From Planctomycetota bacterium (GTDB lineage: Bacteria; Planctomycetota; J058), in the NCBI GenBank assembly GCA_019636275.1, contig JAHBXY010000064.1, positions 1 through 47,626 of the forward strand: a DNA stretch of 47,626 bases, in the 5' to 3' direction. The first letter of the stretch is position 1; every line of letters begins with the position of its first letter. Shown one piece after another: positions 44,450 through 47,626 of the stretch. Both the position numbers and the translations under genes were made by a program. The notes under the pieces are model-generated. The model was not told where the DNA came from, searched no databases, and was given only the letters and a program-made list of their open reading frames with translations.

Positions 44450-45661
44450 ATGCGCGCACCGCTCTCGCTCGTCCTCATCATCACCTGCGGGGTCGCCCGG
44501 GCCGGCGAGGACGACCTGCGGTCGTTCCTCGACCGGGTCCGCGCCGAGCAGGGGATCGAGGCGCGCATGGCCGTCGGCCACGTGCGCGGGCTCCTGGCCC
44601 CGGCGCCGCCCCCCCCCGACTGGACGCCGCGGCGCCACGGCAAGGGGCGCCTCGAGCGCGGCCCGGGCGGCGTGCCGCTCCTGTTCCTCGAGGGGACCCC
44701 CGAGGAGATGGGCGAGCAGCACGGGGCGCTGCTGAAGGACGAGGTCCGCGCGCTCCTCGACTGGTACGTGCCCAGCTTCGTCGGCCGGCGCGAGCTGGCC
44801 CGCGCGCGGCGCCAGGCCCGGGCCATGTTCGAGCCGCACCTCCACCCCGACCACCGGCGCGAGCTCGAGGCGATGGCGCGCGCGGCCGGGGTCGGCCTCG
44901 ACGACGCGCTGTTCGGCCAGTGCTTCACCGACCTGTACCGCCTCTTCGGCTGCTCGACGCTCAGCGCGCCCTCGGCCGAGGGCGCCCTCCTGGCGCGCAA
45001 CCTCGACTTCCCGTCCATGGGCCGGCTCGGGCGCTACTCGCTCGTCGTCGTCGCCCGGCCCGCGGGCAAGCGGCCGTTCGTGTCGGTGGGCTGGCCCGGC
45101 CTCGTCGGCGTCCTCTCGGGGCAGAGCGACGCCCTGGCCCTGGCCGTCATGGTCGTGCACAACGCCGACGGCGCGCGGGCGGGCGAGCCCTTCCAGCTCG
45201 CCTTCCGGCGCGTCCTCGAGACGGCGGGCGACGCGGCCGACGCGGAGCGGCTCCTGCGGGCGACGCCGCTCACGGTCACGAACAACCTGATGCTCGTCGA
45301 CCGCGCCGGCGACGCGCGGGTCCTCGAGCTGCACCCCGACGGGCTCGTCGCCCGCCAGCCCGACGGCGCCGGGCGCCTGGCGGCCACGAACCACTTCCTC
45401 TCGCGCGAGCGCCGCGAGGCGCGGCTCTCGGTCGAGTACCTGTCCTCGCGGCGGCGCTACCGCGCCGTATGCGACGTGGCCCGGGCGCCGGGGCCGCTCG
45501 CCCTCGAGCAGGCCCGCGCCGCGCTCGACGCGGCCTCGGTGCCGATCACGCTGCAGAGCATGGTCTTCCTGCCCGCGGCCGGCGCCCTCGAGGTGAGCCT
45601 CCCGGCCCGCGGCTCGGCGACGAAGGGGCGCTGGGTGCGCCTGGAGGGCCTCCTGGAATGA
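44450..45661 (+). CDS. C45-type N-terminal nucleophile acyltransferase/hydrolase, secreted
   Basis: A 403-aa protein with a Sec signal peptide (RAPLSLVLIITCGVARA). ATG 44450 has GGAGG seven nt upstream. The family marker is FGCSTLSAPSAEGALLARNL DF, where Cys168 should become the N-terminal nucleophile after self-cleavage, as in acyl-CoA:6-aminopenicillanic acid acyltransferase (peptidase family C45). Upstream is the typical LEGTPEEMGEQHGALL segment; downstream are NNLMLVDRAGDARVLEL and AATNHFLSRERR. Substrates of C45 members are amides (penicillins, acyl amino acids), so a periplasmic amide hydrolase is likely. It is divergent from the lipoprotein gene with a 183-bp spacer. Confidence 0.9.
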   Translation: MRAPLSLVLIITCGVARAGEDDLRSFLDRVRAEQGIEARMAVGHVRGLLAPAPPPPDWTPRRHGKGRLERGPGGVPLLFLEGTPEEMGEQHGALLKDEVRALLDWYVPSFVGRRELARARRQARAMFEPHLHPDHRRELEAMARAAGVGLDDALFGQCFTDLYRLFGCSTLSAPSAEGALLARNLDFPSMGRLGRYSLVVVARPAGKRPFVSVGWPGLVGVLSGQSDALALAVMVVHNADGARAGEPFQLAFRRVLETAGDAADAERLLRATPLTVTNNLMLVDRAGDARVLELHPDGLVARQPDGAGRLAATNHFLSRERREARLSVEYLSSRRRYRAVCDVARAPGPLALEQARAALDAASVPITLQSMVFLPAAGALEVSLPARGSATKGRWVRLEGLLE

Positions 45662-45905
45662 TCGACGGCTGCGGCCGCGGATGCCGGGCGACGGGGGCGC
45701 GCGCGGGTCGTCGGTGTGGCCCGCCTCCGCGAGCTCCGTCCCACGGCTGCGGGGCTGCAGCCCAGGCGGCCCCTACCGCTCGCGGCCGTCCGCAGCCGCG
45801 GGCCTCCCGCTCGCTCCGGCGGCCCACCGGGATCAGGGCGTCTGATACGACCCGCGCGCGCTCCCCCCTCGCCTCGGCCTCCGCGCCCTCGCCTCGCTTG
45901 TGGCT
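45659..45905 (-). repeat. Intergenic repeat element, copy 3 (inverted, with insertion)
   Basis: Read on the minus strand it carries the GCGAGGCGAGG...GAGGCCGAGGCGAGG core, the GCGCGCGCGGG block and the GGCATCCGCGGCCGCAGCC end found in copies 1 and 2, plus an extra stretch of about 90-100 bp in the middle. Its end abuts the stop codon of the C45 gene, just as copy 2 abuts the AsmA stop. The 306-bp gap 45662-45967 holds nothing else I recognise apart from the hairpin below. Confidence 0.7.
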
Positions 45906-45923
45906 CCATTCCACTCGTGGGTT

Positions 45924-45946
45924 CGAGCGTGTCGATCACACGTTCG
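45924..45946. terminator. Hairpin downstream of the M28 peptidase gene
   Basis: CGAGCGTGT (45924-45932) pairs with ACACGTTCG (45938-45946) at eight of nine positions. It lies 22 bp beyond the leftward stop at 45968 and is a likely terminator for that gene. Confidence 0.5.
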
Positions 45947-45967
45947 CGCGTTTGAAGACAGGCCCTC

Positions 45968-47626
45968 TCATCGCCCCTCGAGGGTGACCTCCAGCGCCAC
46001 GCGCCGCCCCTCGCGCTCGACCACGACCTGGACCGTCTGCCCCGGCCGGCACAGGCGCAGGGCGTTGGTGTAGTCCTGGATCGTGCGCACCTGGTGCCCG
46101 GCGAACTCGACCACGACGTCGCCCTTCTGCACGCCGGCCTTCGCCGCCGGCGTCCCCTCGCGCGCGCCGTCGAGGAGCACGCCGCGCAGGCCGTCCTGCG
46201 CGTAGTTCGGGATGCTCCCGAAGTAGGCGCCGCGCTCGCCCGTGACGACGCGGCGCGGCTCGTCGGGCCGGGCCACGCGCACGAAGGTCGGCCGCCCGGG
46301 CAGCCCGTCGACGCCGCGCAGGAGCGAGAGCGCCACGCGGGCGGCGGTCTCCGTGCCCCTGGCGTCGATCTTGTCCGCGTCGTCCGAGGGCTTGTGGTAG
46401 TCCTCGTGCGTGCCCGTCCAGAGGAAGAACACGGGGATCCCCGCCGCGTAGAAGGTCGCGTGGTCGCTCGGGCCCATGCCGTCCTGCTGCGTGCGCAGCG
46501 TGGCGCCCGTCTGGTCGGCGGCGCGCTGGATCAGCGCGGGCCACTCGGTCGCCGTGCCCGCGCCGCCGACGAGGAGCGGCTGGTCGCCCAGGCGGCCGAT
46601 CATGTCCATGTTGAGCATGGCCACGACCCGCTCGCGCGCGACCGGCGGCCGGGCCAGGAAGGCCTGCGAGCCGAGGAGCCCGCCCTCCTCGGCGCCGAAG
46701 GCCACGAGGAGGACCGTGCGCCGCGGCGGGTGCGCCTTCAGCGCCTCGGCCAGGGCCAGGAGGGCCGCCGTGCCCGAGGCGTTGTCGTCGGCGCCGTTGT
46801 GGACCTCGTCGGAGCCGGTCGCCAGCGACCCGTGGCCGCCGCGGCCCAGGTGGTCGTAGTGGGCGCCGACGACGATCACCTCCTCGGGGCGCTCGCGGCC
46901 GGTGAAGCGGCCGACGACGTTCTGCGAGCGGCCGCGGACGCGGTCGATCGTCACGGCCAGCCGGGCGCGCTGCCCGAGCGGGCGCGAGGCCGGCGCGAGC
47001 GTCCGGTCGATCCCGGCCGCGACCGCGGCGACGTCGACGCCGAGGTCGCGCGCGCGCGCGCGCGTGACCTGGCCGACGAGGATCCCCGGGTCGCCCATGT
47101 CGAGGCGCAGCCACTCGGCGTCGCTCGGGCCGGCGCCCGAGCCGCGCACGAAGAGCACCGCCGCCGCGCCCTTGTCGCGCAGGTTGGCGACCTTGTACTG
47201 CAGGTCCTCGAACACGACCGGGTGCTTCGCGCCGAAGGCCCCGCCCTGGTCCCGGCGCGGGCCGCCGGTGAGCACGAGGGCCACCTTGCCCTTCACGTCG
47301 AGGCCGCCGAGGTCGTCGTAGGCGTGGTCGTGCGAGGTGATCCCGTAGCCGGCGAGGATCACCTCGGCCTCGACCGCGCCGCTCGCCGAGTAGAGGTGCG
47401 GCCGCCAGTCGCGGCCGAGCGCCCAGGGCTGGCCGTCGACCGCCAGGCCCGAGGCCGCCTCCTGCACCTGGCCGCCCGCGGGGAAGGTGAACTCCTCGAG
47501 CCACGCGCCGTCGGTCCCGCCGGGCCGCGCGCCGGCCTGCGACAGGCGCCGCGCCAGCCACTCGGCCGACGCGCGCTCGGCCGGCGTCCCGGCGCGCCGC
47601 CCCTCGCGGGCGTCGTCGGCCAGCCA
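45968..47626 (-). CDS. M28-family zinc aminopeptidase with PA insert and PDZ domain (5' end outside window)
   Basis: At least 552 residues; the frame is open to the last base of the window. It begins WLADDAREGRRAGTPAERAS, the N-terminal part of the family. A protease-associated domain follows (GYGITSHDHAYDDLGGLDVK GK, AAAVLFVRG). The two-zinc site is complete: H in GAHYDHLG, D in NGADDNASGT, the Glu pair in GAEEGGLLGS, D in MLNMDMIGR, and H in THEDYHKPSDD. The last 90 residues are a PDZ domain (LRGVLLDGAREGTPAAKAGV QKGDVVVEF). Likely secreted, with the signal peptide upstream of the window. Similar M28-PDZ proteins hydrolyse N-terminal residues of peptides outside the cytoplasm. It is convergent with the C45 gene. 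Confidence 0.93.
   Translation of the reverse strand, partial: WLADDAREGRRAGTPAERASAEWLARRLSQAGARPGGTDGAWLEEFTFPAGGQVQEAASGLAVDGQPWALGRDWRPHLYSASGAVEAEVILAGYGITSHDHAYDDLGGLDVKGKVALVLTGGPRRDQGGAFGAKHPVVFEDLQYKVANLRDKGAAAVLFVRGSGAGPSDAEWLRLDMGDPGILVGQVTRARARDLGVDVAAVAAGIDRTLAPASRPLGQRARLAVTIDRVRGRSQNVVGRFTGRERPEEVIVVGAHYDHLGRGGHGSLATGSDEVHNGADDNASGTAALLALAEALKAHPPRRTVLLVAFGAEEGGLLGSQAFLARPPVARERVVAMLNMDMIGRLGDQPLLVGGAGTATEWPALIQRAADQTGATLRTQQDGMGPSDHATFYAAGIPVFFLWTGTHEDYHKPSDDADKIDARGTETAARVALSLLRGVDGLPGRPTFVRVARPDEPRRVVTGERGAYFGSIPNYAQDGLRGVLLDGAREGTPAAKAGVQKGDVVVEFAGHQVRTIQDYTNALRLCRPGQTVQVVVEREGRRVALEVTLEGR

Noticed and set aside
47041..47066. CG dinucleotide run as a Z-DNA or regulatory site
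   Set aside because: It is inside the M28 coding sequence and is explained by Ala/Arg codons in a GC-rich genome.

Overview
The window is 47.6 kb of very GC-rich (well above 70%) bacterial chromosome that is almost completely coding. Gene content suggests a diderm heterotroph: an ECF sigma factor with a membrane anti-sigma/HEAT/VWA protein, an AsmA-like envelope protein, a thioester alpha-2-macroglobulin, a prokaryotic RING zinc protein, and an mraZ that is not followed by cell-division genes. That mix resembles Planctomycetota or another deep-branching high-GC phylum. This is an inference, because no rRNA or other taxonomic marker gene is present.

Left region (1-7911): the tail of a small membrane-anchored protein converges on an ECF sigma/anti-sigma operon. 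The anti-sigma gene carries an apparent one-base frameshift that splits it from its HEAT-VWA half. Upstream on the same strand lie two tandem paralogues of a large membrane protein with an internal spermidine-synthase-like methyltransferase fold. Their 3' 611 bp are about 99% identical while the rest has diverged, which suggests recent gene conversion. Next is a broken small Cys-rich gene with a perfect 30-bp palindrome at the break.

Central region (8089-24904): nine co-directional genes form four modules. Each module holds a large predicted zinc metalloprotease (680-1427 aa, with HExGH, GHxHxGxHC, CxM[FY]G and FCxxC signatures) followed by a smaller member (332-397 aa) of a second conserved family. 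The second module has a two-headed protease with an internal peptidoglycan-binding domain and an extra acidic-tailed protein. I recognise no named family for the overall architecture, and this is the best candidate for an undescribed system. Possible roles are secreted effectors with cognate partners, or a family of envelope or extracellular processing enzymes. No secretion machinery is visible here.

Right region (24943-47626): fmt-rsmB (translationally coupled), a RING-bPH membrane protein, glgB (glycogen branching enzyme), a MEDS-domain histidine kinase, and an alpha-2-macroglobulin. Then comes mraZ with a good sigma70 promoter overlapped by its own 10-bp-phased operator boxes, followed by two small unknown genes. 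After these are an unknown acidic protein, a 1373-aa AsmA-like protein, a Pro-rich lipoprotein, a C45-type acyltransferase/hydrolase, and an M28 aminopeptidase with a PDZ domain that runs off the right edge. An intergenic repeat family (three copies near 38.8, 39.0 and 45.8 kb) lies beside gene 3' ends. No tRNA, rRNA, CRISPR array, transposase or integrase was seen.
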